Part shown: piece after piece, positions 33,046 to 41,629 of the stretch | Layout: each line of letters opens with the position of its first letter | How positions within the stretch are numbered: the first letter of the stretch is position 1 | Assembly: GCA_026397915.1 (NCBI GenBank) | Contig: JAPLTX010000047.1 | Location: 186,001 to 250,000 of the forward strand | DNA from: Verrucomicrobiota bacterium | GTDB taxonomy: Bacteria > Verrucomicrobiota > Verrucomicrobiia > CAIQCK01 | DNA: 64,000 nucleotides | Direction: 5' to 3' | Notes under the pieces: model-generated | Databases searched by the model: none | Seen by the model: the letters and a program-made list of their open reading frames with translations, nothing else | Told to the model about the DNA's origin: nothing | Made by a program: the position numbers and the translations under genes

Positions 33046-34584
33046 ATGAAGAACCGAATGTTCGCAATTACGCTGGCGCTGGTCTGTTTGCTCGGTAGCC
33101 ACTCGCTGGCCGCCGAGAACAAGCTGGTCATCCACGCCGACCGCGCGAAGGACCAGATCAACCGCAACATCTACGGCCATTTCTCCGAACACCTCGGCCG
33201 CTGCATCTACGAAGGCTACTGGGTCGGCAAGGGAAGCAAGATTCCCAACACGCGCGGCATCCGCAACGACGTGGTCGCGGCGTTGAAGAAGAGCAAGATT
33301 CCTGTGCTGCGCTGGCCGGGTGGTTGTTTCGCGGACGAGTATCATTGGATGGACGGCATCGGCCCGGCGAAGAAGCGGCCGAGCATGATCAACACCCACT
33401 GGGGCGGCGTCACCGAGAACAACCACTTCGGCACGCATGAGTTCATGGACCTTTGCGAACAGCTCGGCTGCGAGCCTTACATCTGCGGCAACGTCGGCAG
33501 CGGCACGGTGCAGGAGATGCAGCAATGGGTGGAATACATCACCTCCAATGCCATCAGCCCGATGACCGACCTCCGCAAGAAGAACGGCCGCGCGAAGCCG
33601 TGGAAGCTGACTTATTTCGGCGTTGGCAACGAGAACTGGGGTTGCGGCGGCAACATGACGGCGGAGTTTTACGCCGACCAATACAAACGCTACGCCACCT
33701 ACGTCCACAACCTGAGCGGCAACAAGATTTTCAAAATCGCCTGCGGGCCGAACAACGTGGACTACCATTGGACGGAGGTGCTCATGCGCGAAGCCGGCAA
33801 GCGCATGAACGGTCTGGCGCTACATTTCTATTGCGGCAGCGGCAAGAAGAGCCGCTCCGCGACTCAGTTCGACGAGGGCGACTGGTTTCATCTGCTGAAG
33901 CGCGCGCTGTTCATGGAGGAACTGGTGACGAGGCACTCGGCGATCATGGACCAGTTCGATCCGCAGAAGAAGGTGGCGCTCTGCGTGGACGAGTGGGGCG
34001 CGTGGCACGCGGTGGAGCCGGGCACGAACCCCGGCTTCCTCTATCAGCAGAACTCGTTGCGCGATGCGTTGGTGGCGGGCGTCACGCTCAACATCTTCAA
34101 CCAGCACTGCGACCGCGTGAAGGTGGGCAACATTGCCCAGACAGTGAACGTCTTGCAGGCGATGATCCTCACCGACAAGGAGAAGATGCTCCTGACGCCG
34201 ACCTATCACGTCTTCGAGATGTTCGCGGTCCACCAGAACGCGATCCTGTTGCCGAGCGAGTTGCAGTGCGGCGACTACGCGATGGGCGGCGACAAGATTC
34301 CGGCGCTAAACGTGTCGGCCTCGCGCGACTTGAGCGGCAAGATTCATGTGACGCTCTGCAACCTGAACCCCAACCAGCCGGCGGCACTCGCCTGCGAACT
34401 CGCCGGCGCGAAGGCCAAGAACATCAGTGGTCGTGTGCTGACGGCGACGGAGATCACCGATCACAACACCTTCGACAAGCCGGAGAACATCAAGCCAGCG
34501 GAGTTCACGGCGTTCAAGGTCACGGATGCTGGTTTCAGCACGACGCTGCCGGCGAAGTCCGTCGTCGTTCTGGAAGTGCAGTGA
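33046..34584 (+). CDS. Secreted alpha-L-arabinofuranosidase, GH51
   Basis: A 512-residue glycoside hydrolase releasing L-arabinose from arabinan or arabinoxylan side chains. A signal peptide spans about residues 1-21 ([20 protein letters not shown]). GH51 features are [35 protein letters not shown], the acid/base glutamate in [11 protein letters not shown] (about residue 195) and the nucleophile in CVDEWGAWH (about residue 315), followed by the C-terminal beta domain. The Shine-Dalgarno GAGGAAAGG precedes ATG 33046. It is the first gene after the candidate promoter and heads the arabinose locus. Confidence 0.94.
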   Translation: MKNRMFAITLALVCLLGSHSLAAENKLVIHADRAKDQINRNIYGHFSEHLGRCIYEGYWVGKGSKIPNTRGIRNDVVAALKKSKIPVLRWPGGCFADEYHWMDGIGPAKKRPSMINTHWGGVTENNHFGTHEFMDLCEQLGCEPYICGNVGSGTVQEMQQWVEYITSNAISPMTDLRKKNGRAKPWKLTYFGVGNENWGCGGNMTAEFYADQYKRYATYVHNLSGNKIFKIACGPNNVDYHWTEVLMREAGKRMNGLALHFYCGSGKKSRSATQFDEGDWFHLLKRALFMEELVTRHSAIMDQFDPQKKVALCVDEWGAWHAVEPGTNPGFLYQQNSLRDALVAGVTLNIFNQHCDRVKVGNIAQTVNVLQAMILTDKEKMLLTPTYHVFEMFAVHQNAILLPSELQCGDYAMGGDKIPALNVSASRDLSGKIHVTLCNLNPNQPAALACELAGAKAKNISGRVLTATEITDHNTFDKPENIKPAEFTAFKVTDAGFSTTLPAKSVVVLEVQ

Positions 34585-34677
34585 TTTGCGCTTGTTCAAC
34601 CCGAAGCTCAACCCTACCATCCGCGCTTCGATTTCATTGCGCCGTCGCGGACTCTAACAACAACCAAGGATAGCATC

Positions 34678-36114
34678 ATGAAACCCGCAACCATCAAACC
34701 TGTCACCATTGGCCTCATTGTCGGCAACCGCGGTTTTTTCCCGGCTCAGCTTTGTGAGAAGGGCCGCAGCGTCATGCTCGAAGTGCTGGAGAAGGCCGGC
34801 TTCAAGGTCGTCACTCTCGGCGTCAAGGCCACACGATTCGGCAGCATCGAAAGTTTCGAGGAGGCGAAGCTCTGCGCCGAACTCTTCGACGCCAACCGCC
34901 AGAAGATTGACGGCATCATCATCACGCTGCCGAACTTCGGCGACGAGCGCGCCATCGCCAACGCGCTGCGTTGGTCCGGCCTGCGCGTGCCGGTGCTCAT
35001 CCACGCCTACCCGGACGAGGCGGACAAGATGCGTATGGGCAACCGCCGCGACAGTTTTTGCGGCAAGATGTCCGTCACCAACAACCTTCGCCAATACGGC
35101 ATCCCGTTCACGCTCACGCGGCTCCACACGTGCAGCCCGACCAGCGAGAGTTTCGCGCAGGATCTTGCCGACTTCGGGGTTAGTTGTCGGGTGCTGCGCG
35201 CGTTGCGCGGCCTGCGCATTGGTATGCTGGGCACGAGGCCGACGGCATTCAATACGGTCCGCTATAGCGAGAAGCTGCTCGAAGCCGCCGGTGTCAGCAT
35301 CGAGACGCTCGACCTCTACGAAATGCTCGGCTGGGTGAACAAGATGCCCGACAATGACCGCGCCGTGAAGGCCAAGCTTGCCGCAATCGGTGAATACGTC
35401 TCCACGCAGGGCATTCCGCCCGCGTCATTGTTGAAGATGGCCAAGTTCGGCGTCGCCGTGGACGGTTGGATGAAGCGCACTCATCTTAACGCCACCGCGA
35501 TGCAGTGTTGGACGGCGATCGAAGAGTTCTTCGGCGTCGTGCCCTGCACGCTGATGAGTATGATGAGCAACATGTTGGTGTCCAGTGCGTGCGAGGTGGA
35601 CGTGATGGGTTGCGTGGCGATGCACGCGTTGGCGCAGGCCAGCGGCCGGCCCAGCGCGCTGGTGGATTGGAACAATGATTACGCCGACGATCCCGACAAG
35701 GGCGTCGTGTTTCATTGCAGCAACCTACCGAAGGACATCTTTGCCGACGCGGGTGAAGGAAAACCGCGGATGGACTGGCACGAGATCCTCGCGGATACGG
35801 TCGGCAAGGAGAACACCTACGGCACGGTTGTCGGCCGTGTGAAAGCTGCGCCGCTGACCTATCTGCGCTGCACCACCGATGACGCCGCGGGCAAGATTCG
35901 CGCCTACGTCGGCGAGGGCGAATTCACTGATGATCCGCTCAAGACGTTCGGCGGCTTCGGCGTAGTGCGCATCGCGAACTTCCAGAAGCTGCTCGCCCAT
36001 ATTTGCGAGAACGGCTACGAGCACCACGTCGCCGTCAACCCGACTCACATCGCCGCTGGCGTGAAGGAGGCATTGACGAAGTATCTGGGCTGGGACGTTT
36101 ACCTGCACGTGTAA
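34678..36114 (+). CDS. FucI-like L-fucose/L-arabinose isomerase family protein (probable arabinose isomerase)
   Basis: A 478-residue cytoplasmic protein of the L-fucose/L-arabinose isomerase superfamily rather than classical AraA. The N-terminal Rossmann-like part (IGLIVGNRGFFPAQLCEKGR, GIIITLPNFGDERAIANAL) and the later CEVDVMGCVAMHALA and DWNNDY segments resemble the COG2407/FucI group. The genes behind it encode ribulokinase and ribulose-5-phosphate 4-epimerase, so it most likely converts L-arabinose to L-ribulose. It follows the GH51 gene by 93 bases. Action on fucose or another aldose cannot be excluded by sequence alone. Confidence 0.82.
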   Translation: MKPATIKPVTIGLIVGNRGFFPAQLCEKGRSVMLEVLEKAGFKVVTLGVKATRFGSIESFEEAKLCAELFDANRQKIDGIIITLPNFGDERAIANALRWSGLRVPVLIHAYPDEADKMRMGNRRDSFCGKMSVTNNLRQYGIPFTLTRLHTCSPTSESFAQDLADFGVSCRVLRALRGLRIGMLGTRPTAFNTVRYSEKLLEAAGVSIETLDLYEMLGWVNKMPDNDRAVKAKLAAIGEYVSTQGIPPASLLKMAKFGVAVDGWMKRTHLNATAMQCWTAIEEFFGVVPCTLMSMMSNMLVSSACEVDVMGCVAMHALAQASGRPSALVDWNNDYADDPDKGVVFHCSNLPKDIFADAGEGKPRMDWHEILADTVGKENTYGTVVGRVKAAPLTYLRCTTDDAAGKIRAYVGEGEFTDDPLKTFGGFGVVRIANFQKLLAHICENGYEHHVAVNPTHIAAGVKEALTKYLGWDVYLHV

Positions 36115-36129
36115 ACCAAGGAGCGAAAC

Positions 36130-37803
36130 ATGAGCGCGAGATACGCTATCGGACTCGACTACGGCACCAACTCGGTGCGCACTCTCATCGTCAACGCCGC
36201 CAACGGCAAGGAAGTCGCAACCGCCGTCTGGGAATACGCGCACGGTCACCACGGCGTTATCCTCGCCCGCGACCCGAACCTCGCGCGCCAGCATCCCGCC
36301 GATTACCTCACCGGCGCGGAGATCACGATCAAGAAGGCGCTCGCGCTTGCGAAGAAAACCGTGCGCGGTTTCAACGCCGCCGACGTGATCGGCATCGGCG
36401 TGGACACCACCGGCAGCACGCCGTTGCCCGTGGACGCCAAGGGCATCCCGCTCGCGTTCGACAAGAAGTTCGCCAAGAACCCCGCCGCGATGGCGTGGCT
36501 GTGGAAAGACCACACCGGCGTCGCGGAGGCCGGCGAGATCACGGAATTGGCGAAGAAGATTCGCCCGCAATATCTCGCCAAGTGCGGCGGCACCTATTCC
36601 AGCGAGTGGTTCTTCAGCAAGATCCTTAACTGTCTGCGCACCGCGCCTGGGGTGTTCGACGCCGCGCACACGTGGGTCGAGTGCGCCGACTGGATTCCCG
36701 CGATGCTCACCGGCACCGAAGCGCCGGACAAGCTGGTCGTCGGCGTCTGCGCTGCCGGTCACAAGGCGATGTATAACGACACGTGGGGTGGCTATCCCGA
36801 CGCGGAGTTCCTCGGCCAACTCGACCCGAAGCTTGGCGCGCTCCGCTCGCGGCTCTGCGCGAAGGCGCACACGATTGACCGCGCGGTCGGCAAACTCACC
36901 GCCGAGTGGGCCAAGCTCACCGGCCTGCCCGCGGGCATTCCCGTGGCGGTTGGCGCGTTTGACGCGCACCTCGGCGGCGTCGGCTCCGGCATCGCACCGG
37001 GCACGCTGGTGAAGATCATCGGCACGAGCACCTGCGACATGATGGTTGTTCCCGTCGGCCAGCAACTCGCCGACGTGCCCGGCCTCTGCGGCATCGTCAA
37101 CGGCAGTATCCTGCCGGGCTTTTACGGACTCGAAGCGGGGCAGTCGGCGGTGGGCGACATCTTCAATTGGTTCGTCAACTACATCCAGCCGATGGGCAAA
37201 GCCGGTTCGCATGTGGCCCTGACCGCCGGCGCGGCGAAGCTCAAGCCGGGCGAGAGCGGCCTGCTTGCGCTCGATTGGAACAACGGCAACCGCACCATCC
37301 TCGTGGACCAGCGGCTCACGGGCCTGCTTCTCGGCCAGACGCTCTACACGACGGCGGCGGAGATTTACCGCGCGCTCATCGAGGCGACCGCGTTCGGCGC
37401 GCTGACGATTATCAACCGTTTCGAGGAATACGGCGTGAAGGTCGAGCAGATCGTCAACTGCGGCGGCATCGCCGAGAAGAACCCGCTCGTGATGCAAATC
37501 TACGCCGACGTGACTGGCCGTCCGATGAAAGTGAGCCGTTCCGCCCAGACCTGCGCCCTCGGCGCGGCCATCGCTGGTGCGGTTGTAGCGGGCGCGTATC
37601 CCGATTACGCCAGCGCGCAGAAGGCGATGATCGGCATCAAGCCGCGCGTCTTCCAGCCGAAGCCGGAAGCGCACGCAGTTTACAAGGAGCTTTACGTCCT
37701 TTACCGCAAGCTCCACGACGCGCTCGGCACGCAAGACTGGAACGGCAATCTTTTTGATGTGATGAAGCAACTGATCGAGATTCGCACCCGCGTCCGGAAG
37801 TAA
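36130..37803 (+). CDS. araB: Ribulokinase
   Basis: A 557-residue FGGY carbohydrate kinase phosphorylating L-ribulose to L-ribulose-5-phosphate. The N-terminal phosphate loop GLDYGTNSVRTLIVN, the substrate-site GIGVDTTGSTPLPVD, KDHTGVAEA, IIGTSTCDMM, GLEAGQSAVGD and NCGGIAEKNPLVMQIYADV (adenine/FGGY region) match AraB. Length is normal (about 560). It follows the isomerase by 15 bases with AAGGAGCG as ribosome binding site and precedes araD by two bases. Confidence 0.95.
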   Translation: MSARYAIGLDYGTNSVRTLIVNAANGKEVATAVWEYAHGHHGVILARDPNLARQHPADYLTGAEITIKKALALAKKTVRGFNAADVIGIGVDTTGSTPLPVDAKGIPLAFDKKFAKNPAAMAWLWKDHTGVAEAGEITELAKKIRPQYLAKCGGTYSSEWFFSKILNCLRTAPGVFDAAHTWVECADWIPAMLTGTEAPDKLVVGVCAAGHKAMYNDTWGGYPDAEFLGQLDPKLGALRSRLCAKAHTIDRAVGKLTAEWAKLTGLPAGIPVAVGAFDAHLGGVGSGIAPGTLVKIIGTSTCDMMVVPVGQQLADVPGLCGIVNGSILPGFYGLEAGQSAVGDIFNWFVNYIQPMGKAGSHVALTAGAAKLKPGESGLLALDWNNGNRTILVDQRLTGLLLGQTLYTTAAEIYRALIEATAFGALTIINRFEEYGVKVEQIVNCGGIAEKNPLVMQIYADVTGRPMKVSRSAQTCALGAAIAGAVVAGAYPDYASAQKAMIGIKPRVFQPKPEAHAVYKELYVLYRKLHDALGTQDWNGNLFDVMKQLIEIRTRVRK

Positions 37804-37805
37804 TA

Positions 37806-38498
37806 ATGCTGGAAGAACTCAAAGCTCAAGTCTGCAAAGCCAATCTCGATTTGGTGAAGGAAGGTTTGGTTATCCAGACCTTCGGCAACGTCAGCGGAAT
37901 TGATCGCGGGAGCGGGCACGTCGTCATCAAGCCGTCGGGCGTCGGCTACAACGTAATGAAGCCGGAGCACATGGTTGTCGTTGCACTCGACAGCGGCAAG
38001 GTCGTTGAAGGCGACCTGCGGCCCAGTTCCGACACGCCGACGCATTTGGTGCTCTACCGCGCATTCAAGGAGATCGGCGGCATCGTTCACACGCACAGTC
38101 TCTTCGCGACGGCTTGGGCGCAGGCGAAACGCGAAATCCCGGCGCTCGGCACGACGCACGCGGATTATTTCCACGGGCCGGTGCCTTGCACGCGTGCGAT
38201 GACGCCGAAGGATATAAAGAGCGACTATGAAGTCGAGACGGGCAACGTCATCGTCGAGCGGCTCCGCAAACTCGATCCGTTGGCGTTTCCCGGCGCGCTG
38301 GTGGCGAGCCACGGGCCGTTCGCGTGGGGCAAGAGCATGGCGAAGGCCGTCGAGAACGCCGTTGTGTTGGAATACTTGGCGCGGCTGGCGAGCGAGACCT
38401 TGCGCGTGAACCCGCGCGTCGGGGCGATGCAGCGGGCGCTGCTGGACAAACATTTCTTGCGGAAGCACGGCCCGGGCGCGTATTACGGGCAGCGGTAG
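37806..38498 (+). CDS. araD: L-ribulose-5-phosphate 4-epimerase
   Basis: A 230-residue class II aldolase-fold enzyme converting L-ribulose-5-phosphate to D-xylulose-5-phosphate, which enters the pentose phosphate pathway. Motifs include TFGNVSGID, VIKPSGVGYN, SSDTPTHLVLYRAF, the zinc-binding HTHSLFATAWAQ, and GTTHADYFHGPVPCTR. It completes the isomerase-kinase-epimerase pathway. ATG 37806 is two bases after the araB stop, so they are coupled. Confidence 0.95.
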   Translation: MLEELKAQVCKANLDLVKEGLVIQTFGNVSGIDRGSGHVVIKPSGVGYNVMKPEHMVVVALDSGKVVEGDLRPSSDTPTHLVLYRAFKEIGGIVHTHSLFATAWAQAKREIPALGTTHADYFHGPVPCTRAMTPKDIKSDYEVETGNVIVERLRKLDPLAFPGALVASHGPFAWGKSMAKAVENAVVLEYLARLASETLRVNPRVGAMQRALLDKHFLRKHGPGAYYGQR

Positions 38499-38513
38499 CG
38501 GAGACGAACCGAT

Positions 38514-39626
38514 ATGACACGAGCACTAACCATCCTCGGAGGAATCCTTATCATGGCCAGTTCAGTTCGCGGCGAAGTTTTTGAAATCACCAAGCAACCC
38601 TGGGGCACTGCCGACGGCAAGACAGTGGACCTTTACACGCTCAAGAATTCCAAGGGCAGCGTCGTCAAGATTTCCAACTACGGTGGCATTGTCCAGTCGG
38701 TTTGCGTGCCGTGCAAGATGGGGAAAATCGGCGATGTGGTGCTCGGCTACGACACGCTTGCGGAATATGTGAAGGAGACTCCTTACTTCGGCTGCCTCGT
38801 CGGTCGCTACGGCAACCGCATCGCGAAGGGCAAGTTCACGCTCGATGGCAAGGAATACACGCTCGCGACCAACAACAAGGTGAACGCGCTCCACGGCGGG
38901 CTGAAGGGCTTCGACAAGGTTGTTTGGGATGCCAAACCCGCGATGACCAAGGCCGGCCCGACGCTGGAACTGCACTACGTCAGCAAGGACGGCGAGGAAG
39001 GATATCCTGGCAACCTCGATGTGACCGCGACCTACACTTGGACCGACAACAACGAGCTGCGGCTCGACTACAAGGCGACGACCGACAAGCCCACGGTTGT
39101 CAACCTCACGCAGCACTCCTATTTCAACCTCGCCGGCAAGGGCGACATCCTTGGCCACGTCGTGATGATCAAGTCCGACAAGATCACGCCGGTGGACAGC
39201 ACGCTGATCCCGACGGGCAAGTTCATGCCGGTGAAAGGCACGCCGTTCGACTTCAACAAGCCGGCGGCCATCGGCGAGCGCATCGGCGTGGACGATGAGC
39301 AGATCAAGTTCGGTGGCGGTTACGACCACAATTTCGTCATCGCGAAGGGCGCCAGTCTCGGTCTCATGGCGCGCGTGACAGAGCCGACGACCGGACGCTT
39401 GCTGGAGGTGCTCTCGACCGAGCCGGCGTTGCAGTTCTACAGCGGCAACTTTCTCGACGGGCACATCACGGGGAAGGGCGGCTGGGTTTACAAGCATCGC
39501 AACGGCTTCTGCATGGAGCCGCAGCATTATCCCGACTCGCCGAACCAGCCAAAGTTTCCGTCGGTCGTGCTGCGGCCCGGCAAGACTTACAAGAACACGA
39601 TCGTTTATCGGTTTGGACTAAAGTAG
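38514..39626 (+). CDS. galM: Aldose 1-epimerase (mutarotase), exported
   Basis: A 370-residue mutarotase interconverting alpha and beta anomers of aldoses. The beta-sandwich family motifs GRYGNRIAKGKFTLDG, NALHGGLKGFDKVVW, TQHSYFNLAG and GGYDHNFV are present, with catalytic histidines in the second and third and a glutamate near the end. The N-terminal 20 residues (TRALTILGGILIMASSVRGE) look like a signal peptide, so it likely acts outside the cytoplasm on arabinose freed by the GH51 enzyme. Its TAG stop is the first three bases of a palindromic repeat. Confidence 0.92.
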   Translation: MTRALTILGGILIMASSVRGEVFEITKQPWGTADGKTVDLYTLKNSKGSVVKISNYGGIVQSVCVPCKMGKIGDVVLGYDTLAEYVKETPYFGCLVGRYGNRIAKGKFTLDGKEYTLATNNKVNALHGGLKGFDKVVWDAKPAMTKAGPTLELHYVSKDGEEGYPGNLDVTATYTWTDNNELRLDYKATTDKPTVVNLTQHSYFNLAGKGDILGHVVMIKSDKITPVDSTLIPTGKFMPVKGTPFDFNKPAAIGERIGVDDEQIKFGGGYDHNFVIAKGASLGLMARVTEPTTGRLLEVLSTEPALQFYSGNFLDGHITGKGGWVYKHRNGFCMEPQHYPDSPNQPKFPSVVLRPGKTYKNTIVYRFGLK

Positions 39627-39689
39627 TCCTCTCGCTCCGCGAGAGGACATGAACGTCAATAACAAACCTCACGCGGAGCGTGAGGACTA
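39624..39689. repeat. Twin-hairpin REP-like element between galM and symporter genes
   Basis: Two palindromes, CCTCTCGCTCCGCGAGAGG (39628-39646) and CCTCACGCGGAGCGTGAGG (39667-39685), are enclosed by TAGTCCTC (39624-39631) and its inverse GAGGACTA (39682-39689). The left end supplies the galM stop codon and the right end the GAGG that serves as ribosome binding site for the symporter gene. Confidence 0.85.
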
Positions 39690-39693
39690 CTAT

Positions 39694-41499
39694 ATGAACA
39701 CACTCACACCCATCCTCGCCGGCGTTGGCACCACGACGCTGACGGGCCTCGACTGGATCGCCATCGGAGCTTACTTCACCGTCCTGCTGGTCGTCGCGTG
39801 GTCGGCCATCACGAAAGAGAAGGATACCGCGGCCGATTACTTTCTCGCGGGGCGCAACCTCGGCTGGTGGCTCATCGGTGCCTCCATCTTTGCATCGAAC
39901 ATCGGCTCCGAGCACATTGTGGGCCTCGCTGGGTCCGGCGCGAAGGACGGCGTGGCGTTGGCGCATTACGAGTTTCATGCGTGGTGTTTGCTGGTGCTGG
40001 CATGGGTGTTCGTGCCGTTTTACGCGCGGTCGCTCGTGTTCACGATGCCGGAGTTTCTGGAACGCCGCTTCTGCACGCGGTCGCGCTACGTGCTTTCCAT
40101 CGTTTCGCTGCTGACCTTCATCGTCTCGAAAATCGCTGTCGGCATCTTTGCGGGTGGCGTCGTTTTCGGCGCGCTGTTGCCGGAACTGCAGATCAACATC
40201 GGCGGGGCGGTGATAGACAGTTTCTGGATCGGCTCGGTGCTGGTGGTGGTGCTGACGGGCCTTTACACGATGCTCGGCGGCATGAGGGCTGTGGCCTACA
40301 ACGACGCCGTGCAGGTCGTTGTGCTCATCATCGGCTCGGCGCTGCTGACCATCTACGGCCTCATCCAGTTGGGCGGCTGGGGCGAACTGCGGCGGCTCTG
40401 CGGCTCCGAGATGTTCAACCTCTGGAAGCCGCTGATTCCTGCCGGAGTCGAGGCAACATGGGCGCCCGTCTGGGACAAGAACGCCGCGGGCGAGACGGTG
40501 CGGCAGGCGTGGTATTTCAACCAAAACTTCCCGTGGCTCGGCATGGCCATCTGCGCGCCGGTTATTGGCCTCTGGTATTGGTGCACAGACCAATACATCG
40601 TCCAACGTGCGTTGGGTGCCCCAAACGAACGCGTTGCGCGGCAGGGCAGCATCTTCGCCGCGATCCTCAAACTCTTCCCAGTTTACCTATTCATCATTCC
40701 TGGTCTGATCTGCTTCGCGCTGGTCAAGAGCGACAAGGTGCCCGGCCTGAGCGCCGCGTTCGCAGCCGACCCGAAAGCGGCGCAGGCGGCGTTCCCGCTG
40801 ATGGTCGAGCACCTGCTCCCGCCGGGCTTGCGCGGCATCGTCGTCGCGGGCCTGCTCTCGGCGCTGATGGGCTCGCTGGCCGGCGTCTTCAACGCCTGCT
40901 CCACGCTCTTCACCGTGGACATCTACGAAAAACTCCGGCCCAAGGCCTCGCAGCACGAGATCGTCCGCATGGGGCGGATCGCCACCGCCGTCATGGTGCT
41001 CATCGCGCTGCTGTGGATTCCTGTCGTGAAAGGCGCCGAGGGACTCTACAACTACCTCCAGGCCGTCCAAGGCTATCTCGCTCCGCCGATCTTCGTCGTC
41101 TTCTTCTTTGGCGTCTTTTGGAAACGCCTCAACGCGGCCGGCTGCTTTTGGGCAATGGTGGTCGGCTTCGTGCTTGGCGTCTTCCGTATGCTTGTGGACA
41201 CACCGGCGATGTTGATCAAGGACTTCCATTACCCGCATGGCTCGTTCTTCTGGATCATCAACAACATCAACTTCCAATATTTCAGCATCCTCATCACGCT
41301 CGTCTCGGCGGTGGTGATGATCGCGGTGAGCTACGCGACCGCCGCGCCGGACTACGCGGCGATCAAGAGTCTGACCTTCGGCACCGCCACCGATCATGAC
41401 CGCCACCAGACGCGCCAGAGTTGGGGCTGGCAGGAATTTGCCGGCTCGGCCTTCGTGCTGGCCGCCATCGTGGCAGGGTATCTGTATTTCAGGGGATAA
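39694..41499 (+). CDS. Sodium/solute symporter (SSS family), probable arabinose importer
   Basis: A 601-residue inner-membrane symporter with about 13-14 membrane segments. Family features are the first span (GLDWIAIGAYFTVLLVVAWS), the loop DTAADYFLAGRNLGWWLIGASIFASNIGSEHIVGLAGSGA with sodium-site residues, GGMRAVAYNDAVQ, WYWCTDQYIVQRALGA (typical sugar/SGLT-type) and PGLRGIVVAGLLSALMGSLAGVFN. Position in the arabinose locus argues for L-arabinose as substrate. ATG 39694 is chosen because it has GAGG 8 bases upstream and begins shortly before the first span; ATG 39649 would begin inside a repeat. Confidence 0.93.
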   Translation: MNTLTPILAGVGTTTLTGLDWIAIGAYFTVLLVVAWSAITKEKDTAADYFLAGRNLGWWLIGASIFASNIGSEHIVGLAGSGAKDGVALAHYEFHAWCLLVLAWVFVPFYARSLVFTMPEFLERRFCTRSRYVLSIVSLLTFIVSKIAVGIFAGGVVFGALLPELQINIGGAVIDSFWIGSVLVVVLTGLYTMLGGMRAVAYNDAVQVVVLIIGSALLTIYGLIQLGGWGELRRLCGSEMFNLWKPLIPAGVEATWAPVWDKNAAGETVRQAWYFNQNFPWLGMAICAPVIGLWYWCTDQYIVQRALGAPNERVARQGSIFAAILKLFPVYLFIIPGLICFALVKSDKVPGLSAAFAADPKAAQAAFPLMVEHLLPPGLRGIVVAGLLSALMGSLAGVFNACSTLFTVDIYEKLRPKASQHEIVRMGRIATAVMVLIALLWIPVVKGAEGLYNYLQAVQGYLAPPIFVVFFFGVFWKRLNAAGCFWAMVVGFVLGVFRMLVDTPAMLIKDFHYPHGSFFWIINNINFQYFSILITLVSAVVMIAVSYATAAPDYAAIKSLTFGTATDHDRHQTRQSWGWQEFAGSAFVLAAIVAGYLYFRG

Positions 41500-41629
41500 G
41501 AAGCGGGAGGCACTGCTGCGGGCCAACGACAAAGGGTGGCGGATTTTTGCGGTGGCGGCGCTTGCCATTGGCGTAGGCGTGTGATAAACGAGGCGCGCGT
41601 TTTGCAAGGAAATCGGACGGCATTACACC

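Noticed and set aside
35725-37770. 681-codon open frame on the minus strand opposite araB and the isomerase gene
   Set aside because: It is antisense to two clearly recognised genes, is rich in Arg, His, Ala and Val as shadow frames in GC-rich DNA are, and has no domain.
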